Shown here: positions 42,876 to 51,332 of the stretch, piece by piece
Layout of the letters: every line of letters begins with the position of its first letter
How positions within the stretch are numbered: the stretch's first letter is position 1
Assembly: GCF_003697785.1 (NCBI RefSeq)
Contig: NZ_QOKZ01000003.1
Location: 553,144 to 617,143 of the forward strand
Direction: 5' to 3'
From: Paracoccus alkanivorans
Lineage (GTDB): Bacteria; Pseudomonadota; Alphaproteobacteria; Rhodobacterales; Rhodobacteraceae
DNA length: 64,000 nucleotides
Translations under genes and position numbers: made by a program
Notes under the pieces: generated by a model
The model's database searches: none
Seen by the model: only the letters and a program-made list of their open reading frames with translations
What the model was told of the DNA's origin: nothing

Positions 42876-44009
42876 GTGGCCGATTTGAAATTGCAGGATG
42901 TCGCCAAGTCTTATGGCGATGTGAATGTTCTGAAGAATATCGATCTGGACATCAGCTCCGGCGAATTCATCGTTTTCGTCGGTCCTTCCGGTTGCGGCAA
43001 ATCCACGCTCCTGCGGATGATAGCGGGGCTGGAGCAGATCACCGGAGGGACGCTGGATATCGACGGGCAACGGATGAACGACATCCCGCCGAGTCAGCGC
43101 GGCATCGCGATGGTGTTCCAGTCCTATGCGCTCTATCCGCATATGACAGTGCGCGACAACATGGCCTTTGCGCTCAGGATCGCCGGCAAGTCCAGGGATG
43201 AGATCAGGGAAGCGACCGACCGTGCCGGCAAGATGCTGCAACTGACCCCTTATCTTGACCGCCTGCCCAAGGCGCTTTCGGGTGGTCAGCGTCAGCGCGT
43301 GGCCATCGGCAGGGCGCTGGTGCGCGATCCCAAGGTCTACCTGTTCGACGAACCGCTCTCGAACCTCGATGCCGCCTTGCGGGTGGCCACCCGGATCGAG
43401 ATCGCGCAGCTCAAGGAATCCATGCCCGACCGCACGATGATCTATGTCACCCATGACCAGACCGAGGCGATGACGTTGGCCGACCGCATCGTCGTTCTGG
43501 CCGGTGGCGGCATCGCGCAGGTGGGCGCGCCGCTGGAACTCTATGAACGCCCGATCAACGAATTCGTCGCGGGTTTCATCGGCTCGCCTGCGATGAATTT
43601 CCTGCCCGGCAAGGTGACGGCGGCGGGAGAGGAGACCACCGTGACTCTGGATGGCGGTGGAGAGGCGCGAGTAGCCATCCCGACCCGCGCCGGGGACGAG
43701 GGAATGCCGGTCAATCTCGGCGTCCGCCCCGAGGACATGTTCGAGACCGACGGTCCGGCGCTGTTCGAGGGTAAGGTCGATCTCACTGAGGCCCTGGGCG
43801 AGGTGACGCTGCTCTATTTCGGCACCAAGGCCAAGAATGCGCCGGTCATCGCCAAGCTACCCGGCATCCACGCCGGTTACGGCGGCAAGACCGTGCGCCT
43901 GACCGCGAAGCCCGAGACAATGCATCTGTTCCATGACGGGCAGTCGCTGCTGTATCGTGACGGGATCGAATTGCCGCCCTATCAGCCACGGATGGCAACC
44001 GCGGAGTAG
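42876..44009 (+). CDS. aglK: alpha-glucoside ABC transporter ATP-binding protein
   Basis: A 377-residue MalK-type ATPase. Walker A is GPSGCGKS (about residues 37-44), the signature is LSGGQRQRVAIGRA, Walker B is VYLFDEPLSNLD, the H-loop is YVTHDQTEAMTLADR, and a C-terminal TOBE domain (about residues 280-360) follows. The start is GTG 42876, following GGGGGAGG. It energises AglEFG and ends the operon; a hairpin-tail repeat follows it. Confidence 0.93.
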   Translation: MADLKLQDVAKSYGDVNVLKNIDLDISSGEFIVFVGPSGCGKSTLLRMIAGLEQITGGTLDIDGQRMNDIPPSQRGIAMVFQSYALYPHMTVRDNMAFALRIAGKSRDEIREATDRAGKMLQLTPYLDRLPKALSGGQRQRVAIGRALVRDPKVYLFDEPLSNLDAALRVATRIEIAQLKESMPDRTMIYVTHDQTEAMTLADRIVVLAGGGIAQVGAPLELYERPINEFVAGFIGSPAMNFLPGKVTAAGEETTVTLDGGGEARVAIPTRAGDEGMPVNLGVRPEDMFETDGPALFEGKVDLTEALGEVTLLYFGTKAKNAPVIAKLPGIHAGYGGKTVRLTAKPETMHLFHDGQSLLYRDGIELPPYQPRMATAE

Positions 44010-44070
44010 GGCGCGCGAATCAGGTGAAATAGGTATCGCGTCCTGCGATAGCCGGGGGCGTGGCCGCCCC

Positions 44071-44140
44071 GTCGCCGGGTGGTCTCTCGAACCAGTGGCG
44101 CGCCGCCCGGCGACCCCTGCGGGAGATTTGCTTGAAGAAG
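44071..44140 (+). repeat. hairpin-tail intergenic repeat, copy B (after aglK)
   Basis: GTCGCCGGG (44071-44079) pairs perfectly with CCCGGCGAC (44106-44114). The interior CTCGAACCAGTGGCGC matches copy A. The tail GACCCCTGCGGGAGATTT ends with TTGAAGAAGG. It may terminate the agl operon, but no T-run follows. Confidence 0.75.
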
Positions 44141-44233
44141 GGCGAAGTCGGATCTGCGGCCATGCCATGGGACCAAAGTCGCAACACGCATTGACGCAAC
44201 TCTGCTATACTCTCTGCCACGAGGAGGAGAATC

Positions 44234-45190
44234 ATGGCGTATCGCAGCCACGCCGATCTGGTGGCCGAGCAATCGCAATCGAAATCCGCGACATCGGCGC
44301 TGGCTGCGTCATGGCGACGCTCGATGATGAAGCATGGGCTCGATCCCGGTGACCGGCACCGCCCCGAAAGGCTGTCCCTGTCCGAGTTGACCGCGCGCCG
44401 CGAGGCGATGGAAAGATTTCTTCATGTCGCCTCCCCGCAGCTCGACCAGCTTTACAACCTCGTCTGCCTGTCGGGCTGCAACGTGCTGTTGACCGATGCC
44501 GAGGGCGTGGTGCTGGATCAGCGCATGAATGACGCCGATGCCGCGCAGTTTCGGGACTGGGGGCTGTGGCAGGGGGCCGACTGGTCCGAGGCCGTGCAGG
44601 GCACCAACGGCATCGGCACCTGCCTGGTCGAGGGTAGGCAGGTCACTATCCATCGCGACGAGCATTTCCATACCCGCAATATCGGCATGTCCTGCATGGA
44701 CGCACCGATCTGGGGGCCGGACGGCAAGTTGCTTGCCGCGCTGGATGTCAGTTCTGCCCGCGCCGATCAGACCGAACGCTATAATCGGCTGATCTCGGCC
44801 CAGGTCGCGCAGACCGCCAGGGCGATCGAGGCAGTGTTCTTCCGTGCCAGCTTTCCCGAAGCGCGTATCGTTGTCGCTTCGGACGAGGGTGGCGACGCGT
44901 CCATGCTGTTGGCGGTGGACAAGGACGATCTTGCCATTGGCGCAACCCGCGCCGCCCGCCGTGCATTGGGGCTGGAACGTGAAGGCGCCATCCGTCCACG
45001 CCCGGCGGCCGATCTGCTGGGCCGCAACGACGACATGTCGGGCTTTGACAAGGCCGAACGCGCCGCTGTCACCCGCGCCCTCGCGCGCGCCGATGGCAAT
45101 GTTTCGGCCGCGGCGCGGGCGCTCGGGATTGGCCGCGCGACCATGTATCGGCGTATGGCCAGGCTGGGCTTGGGTGAAAAACAATCCTGA
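44234..45190 (+). CDS. GAF-domain Fis-type regulator without AAA+ domain (AcoR-like)
   Basis: A 318-residue protein. Residues about 75-205 form a GAF sensor (NVLLTDAEGVVLDQRM, WSEAVQGTNGIGTCLVEGR and FHTRNIGMSCMDAPI, as in AcoR/acetoin-type activators). Residues about 275-315 form a Fis helix-turn-helix (GNVSAAARALGIGRATMYRRM). The central sigma54-activating AAA+ domain of AcoR is missing, and length and continuity show this is not a frameshift. It must therefore act on ordinary promoters or as a repressor. It lies just upstream of an aldehyde dehydrogenase gene and probably controls it through the palindrome at 45192-45209. Confidence 0.85.
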   Translation: MAYRSHADLVAEQSQSKSATSALAASWRRSMMKHGLDPGDRHRPERLSLSELTARREAMERFLHVASPQLDQLYNLVCLSGCNVLLTDAEGVVLDQRMNDADAAQFRDWGLWQGADWSEAVQGTNGIGTCLVEGRQVTIHRDEHFHTRNIGMSCMDAPIWGPDGKLLAALDVSSARADQTERYNRLISAQVAQTARAIEAVFFRASFPEARIVVASDEGGDASMLLAVDKDDLAIGATRAARRALGLEREGAIRPRPAADLLGRNDDMSGFDKAERAAVTRALARADGNVSAAARALGIGRATMYRRMARLGLGEKQS

Positions 45191-45191
45191 T

Positions 45192-45209
45192 TGTCTCACC
45201 TGTGAGACA
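45192..45209. promoter_or_regulatory. perfect 8-bp palindrome upstream of the aldehyde dehydrogenase gene
   Basis: TGTCTCAC-CT-GTGAGACA begins 2 nt after the regulator stop and 107 nt upstream of the dehydrogenase start. No T-run follows, so a terminator is less likely. Its symmetry and place fit a binding site for the dimeric Fis-type regulator encoded just upstream. Confidence 0.55.
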
Positions 45210-45315
45210 GCTTGCGATCCCGAAGCGTGACGGGTGATTGCCTGACGGGCCGCCTGCGCCAATCTCTTCCCCGGACCCGGATGGGGAGTCCGGGATGACC
45301 CAGAGGAGGAATGAT

Positions 45316-46842
45316 ATGCCGAACGATCAGACGCATGAATTCAAGGGTGTGGGCGTGATGCCCTTCGCCAGGCGCTATGACAATTTCATCGGCGGTCAAT
45401 GGGCCGCCCCGAAATCGGGACGATATTTCGTCAATACCACCCCGATCACCGGCGGCGAGATCGGCGAGATAGCCCGCTCGAACGCCGATGATATCGAGGC
45501 CGCGCTGGATGCCGCCCATGCCGCCAAGGACAAGTGGGGCCAGACCTCGCCCGCCGAACGTTCGGGTGTGCTGTTGAAGATCGCCGACCGGATGGAGCAG
45601 AACCTGGAACTGCTCGCCGCTGCCGAGACATGGGACAATGGCAAACCGATCCGCGAGACCATGGCCGCCGACCTGCCGCTGGCCATCGATCACTTTCGCT
45701 ATTTCGCGGGCGTGCTGCGCGGCCAGGAGGGCTCGCTCTCCGAGATCGATCACGATACCGTCGCCTATCACTTCCATGAACCGCTTGGTGTCGTCGGCCA
45801 GATCATCCCGTGGAACTTTCCGCTGCTGATGGCCTGCTGGAAACTGGCCCCGGCGCTGGCCGCCGGAAACTGCGTGGTGCTGAAACCGGCCGAGCAGACG
45901 CCGGCGGGCATCATGGTCTGGGCCGACCTGATCGGAGACCTGCTGCCTCCCGGCGTGCTCAACATCGTCAACGGCTTCGGGCTGGAAGCGGGTAAGCCGC
46001 TGGCCTCGAACCCGCGCATCGCCAAGATCGCTTTTACCGGCGAGACGACGACGGGCCGGCTGATCATGCAATATGCATCGGAAAACCTGATCCCGGTGAC
46101 GCTGGAGCTTGGCGGTAAATCTCCCAACATCTTCTTTGATGACGTGGCCCGTGAGGATGACGATTTCTTCGACAAGGCGATCGAGGGCTTTGTGATGTTC
46201 GCGCTGAACCAGGGTGAGGTCTGCACTTGCCCGTCACGCGCTCTTATCCATGAATCGATTTATGACCGTTTCATGGACCGTGCCCTTGCCCGCGTGAAAG
46301 CAATCAAGCAGGGCGATCCGCGTGAATCGGACACGATGATCGGCGCCCAGGCCAGTTCCGAGCAGAAGGAGAAGATCCTCAGCTATTTCGACATCGGTCG
46401 TCAGGAAGGTGCCGAAGTGCTGATAGGTGGCAAGGCGGCGGATCTGGGCGGCGACCTGAGCTCGGGCTATTATGTCGAGCCGACCGTCCTGAAGGGCAAC
46501 AACAAGATGCGCGTCTTTCAGGAGGAGATCTTTGGCCCGGTCGTGTCGGTGACCACCTTCAAGGATCATGACGAGGCCCTGTCGATCGCCAATGACACGC
46601 TATACGGTCTTGGCGCCGGTGTCTGGAGCCGCGAGGCCAATACCTGCTATCGCTTTGGCCGCGCGATCAAGGCGGGCCGGGTCTGGACGAACTGCTATCA
46701 CGCCTATCCGGCCCATGCGGCCTTTGGTGGCTACAAGCAGTCGGGCATCGGGCGTGAAACCCACAAGATGATGCTGGATCATTACCAGCAGACCAAGAAC
46801 ATGCTGGTCAGCTACAGCCCCAGGAAACTGGGCTTCTTCTGA
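45316..46842 (+). CDS. aldehyde dehydrogenase (AcoD/ExaC-like)
   Basis: A 508-residue NAD-dependent aldehyde dehydrogenase. [38 protein letters not shown] (from 45790), [15 protein letters not shown] (catalytic Glu), [20 protein letters not shown] (catalytic Cys; Cys at +2 is common in ExaC) and [13 protein letters not shown] show the family. ATG 46-nt-upstream alternatives were rejected; 45316 has AGGAGGA at the right spacing. Together with the PQQ locus this fits ethanol or acetaldehyde oxidation, as the ExaC branch often works with a quinoprotein alcohol dehydrogenase. Confidence 0.92.
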   Translation: MPNDQTHEFKGVGVMPFARRYDNFIGGQWAAPKSGRYFVNTTPITGGEIGEIARSNADDIEAALDAAHAAKDKWGQTSPAERSGVLLKIADRMEQNLELLAAAETWDNGKPIRETMAADLPLAIDHFRYFAGVLRGQEGSLSEIDHDTVAYHFHEPLGVVGQIIPWNFPLLMACWKLAPALAAGNCVVLKPAEQTPAGIMVWADLIGDLLPPGVLNIVNGFGLEAGKPLASNPRIAKIAFTGETTTGRLIMQYASENLIPVTLELGGKSPNIFFDDVAREDDDFFDKAIEGFVMFALNQGEVCTCPSRALIHESIYDRFMDRALARVKAIKQGDPRESDTMIGAQASSEQKEKILSYFDIGRQEGAEVLIGGKAADLGGDLSSGYYVEPTVLKGNNKMRVFQEEIFGPVVSVTTFKDHDEALSIANDTLYGLGAGVWSREANTCYRFGRAIKAGRVWTNCYHAYPAHAAFGGYKQSGIGRETHKMMLDHYQQTKNMLVSYSPRKLGFF

Positions 46843-46850
46843 TGCCGGCA

Positions 46851-46940
46851 GCGGGGGCCTGCACAGCCCCCGCACCCCAGCGAGGTATTTTGACAAAGAA
46901 GAAGGGGAACTGGCGTGAACTTCTTCTTTGCCCAAATACC
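46851..46940 (+). repeat. hairpin-tail repeat copy C with a second, inverted tail
   Basis: GCGGGGGC (46851-46858) and GCCCCCGC (46866-46873) form a perfect 8-bp stem 8 nt after the dehydrogenase stop, followed by ACCCCAGCGAGGTATTTT. The tail (46884-46904) is repeated in inverted orientation at 46920-46940 (19 of 21 positions agree), so the two tails make a 57-nt fold-back. Likely terminates the dehydrogenase transcript. Confidence 0.75.
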
Positions 46941-46989
46941 TGAAATACTGACCGTGCCGTCAGGAAGGATATCGAAAAGGAGGCGCGAG

Positions 46990-47319
46990 ATGTCCACTGT
47001 CACCGCTACCCCGGAGGCGTTGGAGCTTATCGCCGAAATCGTGGCCGATCACGGCCCGGTACTGTTCCATCAATCGGGTGGATGTTGCGACGGATCCTCG
47101 CCGATGTGCTATCCGCAGGGCGATTTCAAGGTCGGTGAGCGTGACGTGAAACTGGGCGAGATCGGTGGGGCGCCGTTCTTTATATCGGCCAGCCAGTACG
47201 AGGCATGGAAACATACCGACCTGATCATCGATGTGGTGCCGGGGCGGGGCGGTATGTTCAGCCTGGATAACGGGCGCGAGAAACGTTTTCTTACCCGTTC
47301 GGAAATCTGTTCGATCTGA
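46990..47319 (+). CDS. DUF779 protein, aldehyde dehydrogenase-associated
   Basis: A 109-residue protein with the DUF779 core: FHQSGGCCDGSSPMCYPQGDF, GGAPFFISASQYEAWKHTDLIIDV and GRGGMFSLDNGREKRFLTRS. Three cysteines (two in GCC, one in MCY) may bind metal. GGAGG precedes ATG 46990, so it is translated separately from the dehydrogenase gene, although the two sit together as in many genomes. Its function is unknown; the neighbourhood suggests a role with the aldehyde dehydrogenase. Confidence 0.85.
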   Translation: MSTVTATPEALELIAEIVADHGPVLFHQSGGCCDGSSPMCYPQGDFKVGERDVKLGEIGGAPFFISASQYEAWKHTDLIIDVVPGRGGMFSLDNGREKRFLTRSEICSI

Positions 47320-47389
47320 AGATACCGCGCGTGATTGTGATGGCCGCCGGATATGCCTATAAGCGGGGCATTCCTGTGGAGGTCCGATC

Positions 47390-48307
47390 ATGGCACATAA
47401 TATCTTCATCGACGGCGAGGCTGGCACGACGGGCCTGCAGATCCGCGAGCGTCTGGAGACGCGCGAAGATATTCGGTTGATTCAGGTCGATCCGGCCCGC
47501 CGCAAGGAGGCAGGGGCGCGGCGTGAGGCATTCGCGCAGGCTGATGTGGCAATCCTGTGTCTGCCCGACGATGCGGCGCGTGAAGCGGTCGAGCTTTGCG
47601 CGGACCTGGATGTGCGGCTGATCGATGCATCGACGGCGCATCGGGTCGACAAGGCATGGGTTTTCGGCTTTCCCGAGTTGCACAAGGATAACCGCGCGCG
47701 CATCGCAGAGGCGCGTTTCGTCAGCAATCCGGGCTGCTATTCGACGGGTTCGATTGCCATGATCGCGCCTTTGGTCGCGGCCGGGCTGATTGCGCCGGAC
47801 GAGCCGCTGTCGATCAATGCCGTCTCGGGGTTTACCGGCGGCGGAAAAGGGCTGATCGCGGAATATGAGAGTGGCGAGGCGCCGGCGCATTTTGTCTATG
47901 GGCTGGGTCAGAATCACAAGCATATACCCGAGATCATGCAGCAGGGCGGGCTGACGATACAGCCGGTCTTTGCGCCTTCGGTCGGCAATTTCGCCCAGGG
48001 TATGGCGGTGCAGTTGCCGTTGCGTCTGAATGGGCGTCGCAGCATCGCGGCCTTGCAAGAGGCTCTGGCCGCCCATTACGAAGGCGAGCATTTCGTTCGC
48101 GTTCTCGCGCCCGGCGAGGCTGGAACGCGAATCGTGCCTACGGAACTGAATGGCACCAATATGATGCATATCTCGATTCAGGGAGACGATGCGTCGGGCT
48201 GTGCGACGGTCGTTGCCGTGTTGGATAATCTGGGCAAGGGTGCTTCCGGAGCGTCGGTTCAGAATCTCAACATCATGTTGGGGCTGGACGAGGCGACGGG
48301 GCTGTAA
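47390..48307 (+). CDS. argC: N-acetyl-gamma-glutamyl-phosphate reductase, short form
   Basis: A 305-residue type 2 ArgC (arginine biosynthesis, NADPH-dependent reduction of N-acetylglutamyl phosphate). IFIDGEAGTTGLQIRERL is the N-terminal nucleotide-binding segment, Cys116 in VSNPGCYSTG is the catalytic nucleophile, GFTGGGKGLI follows and HKHIPEI contains the catalytic His. The start ATG 47390 has GGAGG upstream. It stands alone, without other arg genes nearby. Confidence 0.95.
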   Translation: MAHNIFIDGEAGTTGLQIRERLETREDIRLIQVDPARRKEAGARREAFAQADVAILCLPDDAAREAVELCADLDVRLIDASTAHRVDKAWVFGFPELHKDNRARIAEARFVSNPGCYSTGSIAMIAPLVAAGLIAPDEPLSINAVSGFTGGGKGLIAEYESGEAPAHFVYGLGQNHKHIPEIMQQGGLTIQPVFAPSVGNFAQGMAVQLPLRLNGRRSIAALQEALAAHYEGEHFVRVLAPGEAGTRIVPTELNGTNMMHISIQGDDASGCATVVAVLDNLGKGASGASVQNLNIMLGLDEATGL

Positions 48308-48349
48308 ACTTCGGAATAATCGATCGGTATATGGCGAGCGTGCGGTTTT

Positions 48350-48376
48350 GGCCGGGTGTCGCTGTCATGTCCGGCC
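48350..48376 (+). terminator. GC hairpin after argC
   Basis: GGCCGG (48350-48355) and CCGGCC (48371-48376) form a 6-bp stem about 43 nt after the argC stop. No T-run. Moderate support. Confidence 0.35.
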
Positions 48377-48429
48377 CGTGCTGTCCGGGACATTCGGGTT
48401 TCCAAAGCTGCAATTCCTGATCAAATTAC

Positions 48430-48449
48430 CATGATATTATTTACATGAT
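48430..48449. promoter_or_regulatory. AT-rich direct repeat in the siderophore operon promoter region
   Basis: CATGAT occurs at 48430-48435 and 48444-48449 (14-nt period) in an AT-rich stretch about 75 nt upstream of the substrate-binding gene. It may be an iron-responsive regulator site, but I do not recognise a Fur, Irr or RirA consensus. Confidence 0.25.
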
Positions 48450-48524
48450 CCAAGGATAAAGCTAGTCACGCGTGATGAAGCAGGCCGGTATCCGGCGGAA
48501 TTCATCATCAGGGAAAGACATCCA

Positions 48525-49427
48525 ATGCGTAGCTTCGCACTGTCCGGGTTGTTCATTCTGTCTCTTTGCGCTGCTGCGTCCGCAGCAGATGTGACCATAG
48601 CGACGGCACAGGGAGAGATCACGTTGCCTGGGCAGCCGGAAAGGGTGGCTGTTCTGGACGTCGCGGCGATCGATACAATGCAGGCGCTGGGCGTCATGCC
48701 CGCTGGGCGTCCCGACGACTTGATGGTCGATTATCTGGGCGAGGTGGAAGAGGCCGCCCAGCCCGTTGGCACCTTGTTCGAACCCGACCTGGAGGCGCTG
48801 GCCGCATCGGCCCCGGATCTCGTCGTGATAGGCGGCCGCTCCGCCGAGCAGCTTGACGCTGTGTCGCAGGTCGCCCCGGCCATCGACATGACGATCGGCT
48901 CCGATCTGATATCGGATGCCAAGGCACATATTTCGGCCTTTGGCGCGCTGTTCGGCAAGCAGGGCGAAGCTGCGGAACTGATCGCAAGCCTCGATCAGAA
49001 ACTGGCCGAAGCGAAAGAGGCAGGCGAAGGGAAGGGCACGGCATTGATGGTGATGACGAATGGGCCGAAGATGTCGGCTTATGGGAAGGGATCGCGCTTT
49101 GGCTGGATTTTCGATGCGACCGGTCTGCAAGAGGCGGCAACGGGACTGCAAACCGATACCCATGGAAACGCGATCAGCCACGAATTCATTGCCGAGCAGG
49201 ATCCCGACTGGCTGATCGTGCTGGATCGCGGCGCGGCCATCGGGCAGGATGGCGAGTCTGCGGAAGAGACGCTGAGGAGCCCGCTGGTGGAGGGAACCAA
49301 GGCTTGGAAGAACGGTAATGTCATCTACCTGGAACCCGCCAGCACCTATATTTCTGGCGGCGGCTACACGGCCCTCGCCGGCAACCTTGACAGGCTGACG
49401 AAGGCGCTGAAGGCCTCGGACGGCTGA
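48525..49427 (+). CDS. siderophore ABC transporter substrate-binding protein (FatB/CeuE type)
   Basis: A 300-residue periplasmic protein with a signal peptide (to about AASAAD). PERVAVLDVAAIDTMQALGV, FEPDLEALAASAPDLVVIGG, VMTNGPKMSAYGKGSRFGWI and HGNAISHEFIAEQDPDWLIVLDRG are the FatB/CeuE/YclQ-type signatures for catecholate siderophores. It leads a four-gene operon whose genes overlap one another. It captures ferric siderophore in the periplasm. Confidence 0.88.
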   Translation: MRSFALSGLFILSLCAAASAADVTIATAQGEITLPGQPERVAVLDVAAIDTMQALGVMPAGRPDDLMVDYLGEVEEAAQPVGTLFEPDLEALAASAPDLVVIGGRSAEQLDAVSQVAPAIDMTIGSDLISDAKAHISAFGALFGKQGEAAELIASLDQKLAEAKEAGEGKGTALMVMTNGPKMSAYGKGSRFGWIFDATGLQEAATGLQTDTHGNAISHEFIAEQDPDWLIVLDRGAAIGQDGESAEETLRSPLVEGTKAWKNGNVIYLEPASTYISGGGYTALAGNLDRLTKALKASDG

Positions 49428-50383
49428 TGCGTCTTCTGCCAGCCGCGGCAACGGTGGTCCTGGTGATCCTGATGCTGGCCAGCCTTCTGATCGGTGTCGC
49501 GCAGGTCGATCTGCTTGCCGCCTGGCGGGATCCTTATGCGATGCTGGTGCTGATGGAGTCGCGGTTACCGCGCACATTGGCCGTCCTGCTGACCGGCGCG
49601 GCGCTGTCGGTGGCCGGCGTGGTCATCCAGAGTCTCGTGCGCAATCGCTTTGTCGGCCCCGATACTTCGGGCACTGCCGAAGGCGCAGCCCTGGGATTGC
49701 TGGCGATCACCATTCTGGTGCCGGGCAGCCCGATCTGGCTGCGGATGATCGCGGCAAGCGCTTCGGCCATGGTTACGACTGCGCTGTTTCTTGCTGTGAT
49801 CCGCAGGCTGCCCGTGCGCGAGGTCATGCTGGTTCCCATAGCCGGCCTGGTGTTGTCAGGCGTTCTGGGGGCGATCGTCACCTTTGTCGGCTGGCAGGCG
49901 GATCTGATGCAATATGTCGGCACCTGGCTCATGACGGGCGAGTTTTCCGGCGTCATCGCCGGGCGTTACGAGTTGCTGTGGATTGCCGGTCTTGCCGCGG
50001 CCCTGGCCTGGTTCGCGGCTGACCGGCTGGCGATCCTGAGCCTCGGAGACCAGGTTGCAACCGGGCTTGGGCTGTCCACGGCCACGGTGATGCGATTGGG
50101 GCTGACAGTCGTTGCCGTGGTGACCGCGATGGTCGTGACCACTGTCGGGATGATCCCCTTTATCGGGTTGGTCGTGCCCAACCTGGTGGCCCGCGTGATG
50201 GGCGACAACCTGCGGGCCTCGCTTCCGGTCGTCGCAGTATCGGGGGCGCTGTTGCTGCTCACCTGCGATCTGGTCGCGCGCCTTGCCGTCTACCCGTTCG
50301 AGCTGCCCGTCGGCCTGATCTTGGGTATTCTGGGGGGAGGTATCTTCCTGTGGCTGCTGCATCATCGGCCGGCTCATGGATAG
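49427..50383 (+). CDS. siderophore ABC transporter permease (first of two)
   Basis: A 318-residue FecCD-type permease with about nine membrane spans. SRLPRTLAVLLTGAALSVAGVVIQSLVRNRFVGPDTSGTAEGA (from 49558) and TVGMIPFIGLVVPNLVARVMGDNLR are the family signatures. Its ATG overlaps the upstream stop (TGATG). It ends 8 nt inside the next gene. Confidence 0.9.
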   Translation: MRLLPAAATVVLVILMLASLLIGVAQVDLLAAWRDPYAMLVLMESRLPRTLAVLLTGAALSVAGVVIQSLVRNRFVGPDTSGTAEGAALGLLAITILVPGSPIWLRMIAASASAMVTTALFLAVIRRLPVREVMLVPIAGLVLSGVLGAIVTFVGWQADLMQYVGTWLMTGEFSGVIAGRYELLWIAGLAAALAWFAADRLAILSLGDQVATGLGLSTATVMRLGLTVVAVVTAMVVTTVGMIPFIGLVVPNLVARVMGDNLRASLPVVAVSGALLLLTCDLVARLAVYPFELPVGLILGILGGGIFLWLLHHRPAHG

Positions 50384-51332
50384 GCGCGGGGTCATGTTGT
50401 TGTCCGGGCTGGCCGTTTTGCTGGCGGCCATATCGCTGCTCTGGATGTTTCAGGGTATCGGGGGCGGCAATCGCGAGTTCATCCTGCGCCTGCGGGGCGG
50501 CAAGCTGGCGGCGCTGATCACTGTTGCCGCCTCTATCGGTGTGGCGACGGTGCTGTTTCAGACCGTGGCGGCCAATCGCGTCCTCACGCCGTCGATCATG
50601 GGGTTCGATGCACTTTATATCCTGCTGCAATCTGTGATGGTCGCATCGATGGGTTCTGCCGGGGTGGCGGGCTTTCCCGATATCGCGAAATTTCTTGTTG
50701 AAGTCGGCGCGATGAGCATGCTCGCCGCACTGTTGTTCGGCATGTTGCTGGCGCGGCGGGGGCGCGATATTCCTAGAACCATCCTGACCGGCGTGATCCT
50801 GGGGGTGATGTTTCGCTCGATGTCGGGGTTCCTGACCAGAATCATGGATCCGAACGAGTTCGCTGTGGTCCAGGCGGCAAGCTTTGCCAGCTTCAACCAT
50901 GTCGATACGACCCTGTTGCCGATCGGGGCCGCACTGACCACGGCGGCGATCATGATCGCGCTATGGCTCTCGCCTCGCCTCGATGTGATGGCATTGGGAC
51001 GTGAGCCTGCAGTGTCGCTAGGGCTACGTTTCGATACAATGGTTATCGGCGCGCTGATGCTGGTTGCCGTCCTGGTCTCGGTATCAACGGCGCTGGTTGG
51101 GCCGGTAGCGTTTTTCGGACTCATAGTGGCGGGGCTGGCCCATGGCCTGACCCAAAGCGCGCGCCATACGGCGCTGTTGCCCGCCGCGGCGCTGATCGCC
51201 TCGATACTGGTTGTGGGAGGACAATGGATATTCGAGCGAATCATGGGGCAGGCGGCAACCCTGTCAGTGGTAATTGAACTCGCGGGTGGGATCTTCTTTC
51301 TTTACCTTCTGTTGAAAGGACGTATCCGATGA
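50376..51332 (+). CDS. siderophore ABC transporter permease (second of two)
   Basis: A 318-residue FecCD-type permease and the partner of the previous gene. FILRLRGGKLAALITVAASIGVATVLFQTVAANRVLTPSIMGFDALYILLQS (from 50478) and LVGPVAFFGLIVAGLAHGLT match. It overlaps the upstream gene by 8 nt and the ATPase gene by 4 nt (ATGA). Confidence 0.9.
   Translation: MDRRGVMLLSGLAVLLAAISLLWMFQGIGGGNREFILRLRGGKLAALITVAASIGVATVLFQTVAANRVLTPSIMGFDALYILLQSVMVASMGSAGVAGFPDIAKFLVEVGAMSMLAALLFGMLLARRGRDIPRTILTGVILGVMFRSMSGFLTRIMDPNEFAVVQAASFASFNHVDTTLLPIGAALTTAAIMIALWLSPRLDVMALGREPAVSLGLRFDTMVIGALMLVAVLVSVSTALVGPVAFFGLIVAGLAHGLTQSARHTALLPAAALIASILVVGGQWIFERIMGQAATLSVVIELAGGIFFLYLLLKGRIR

Noticed and set aside
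44177..44220. TTGACG and TATACT boxes upstream of the GAF-Fis gene as a promoter
   Set aside because: They are only about 9 nt apart, too close for a standard -35/-10 pair; the true promoter may use other bases.
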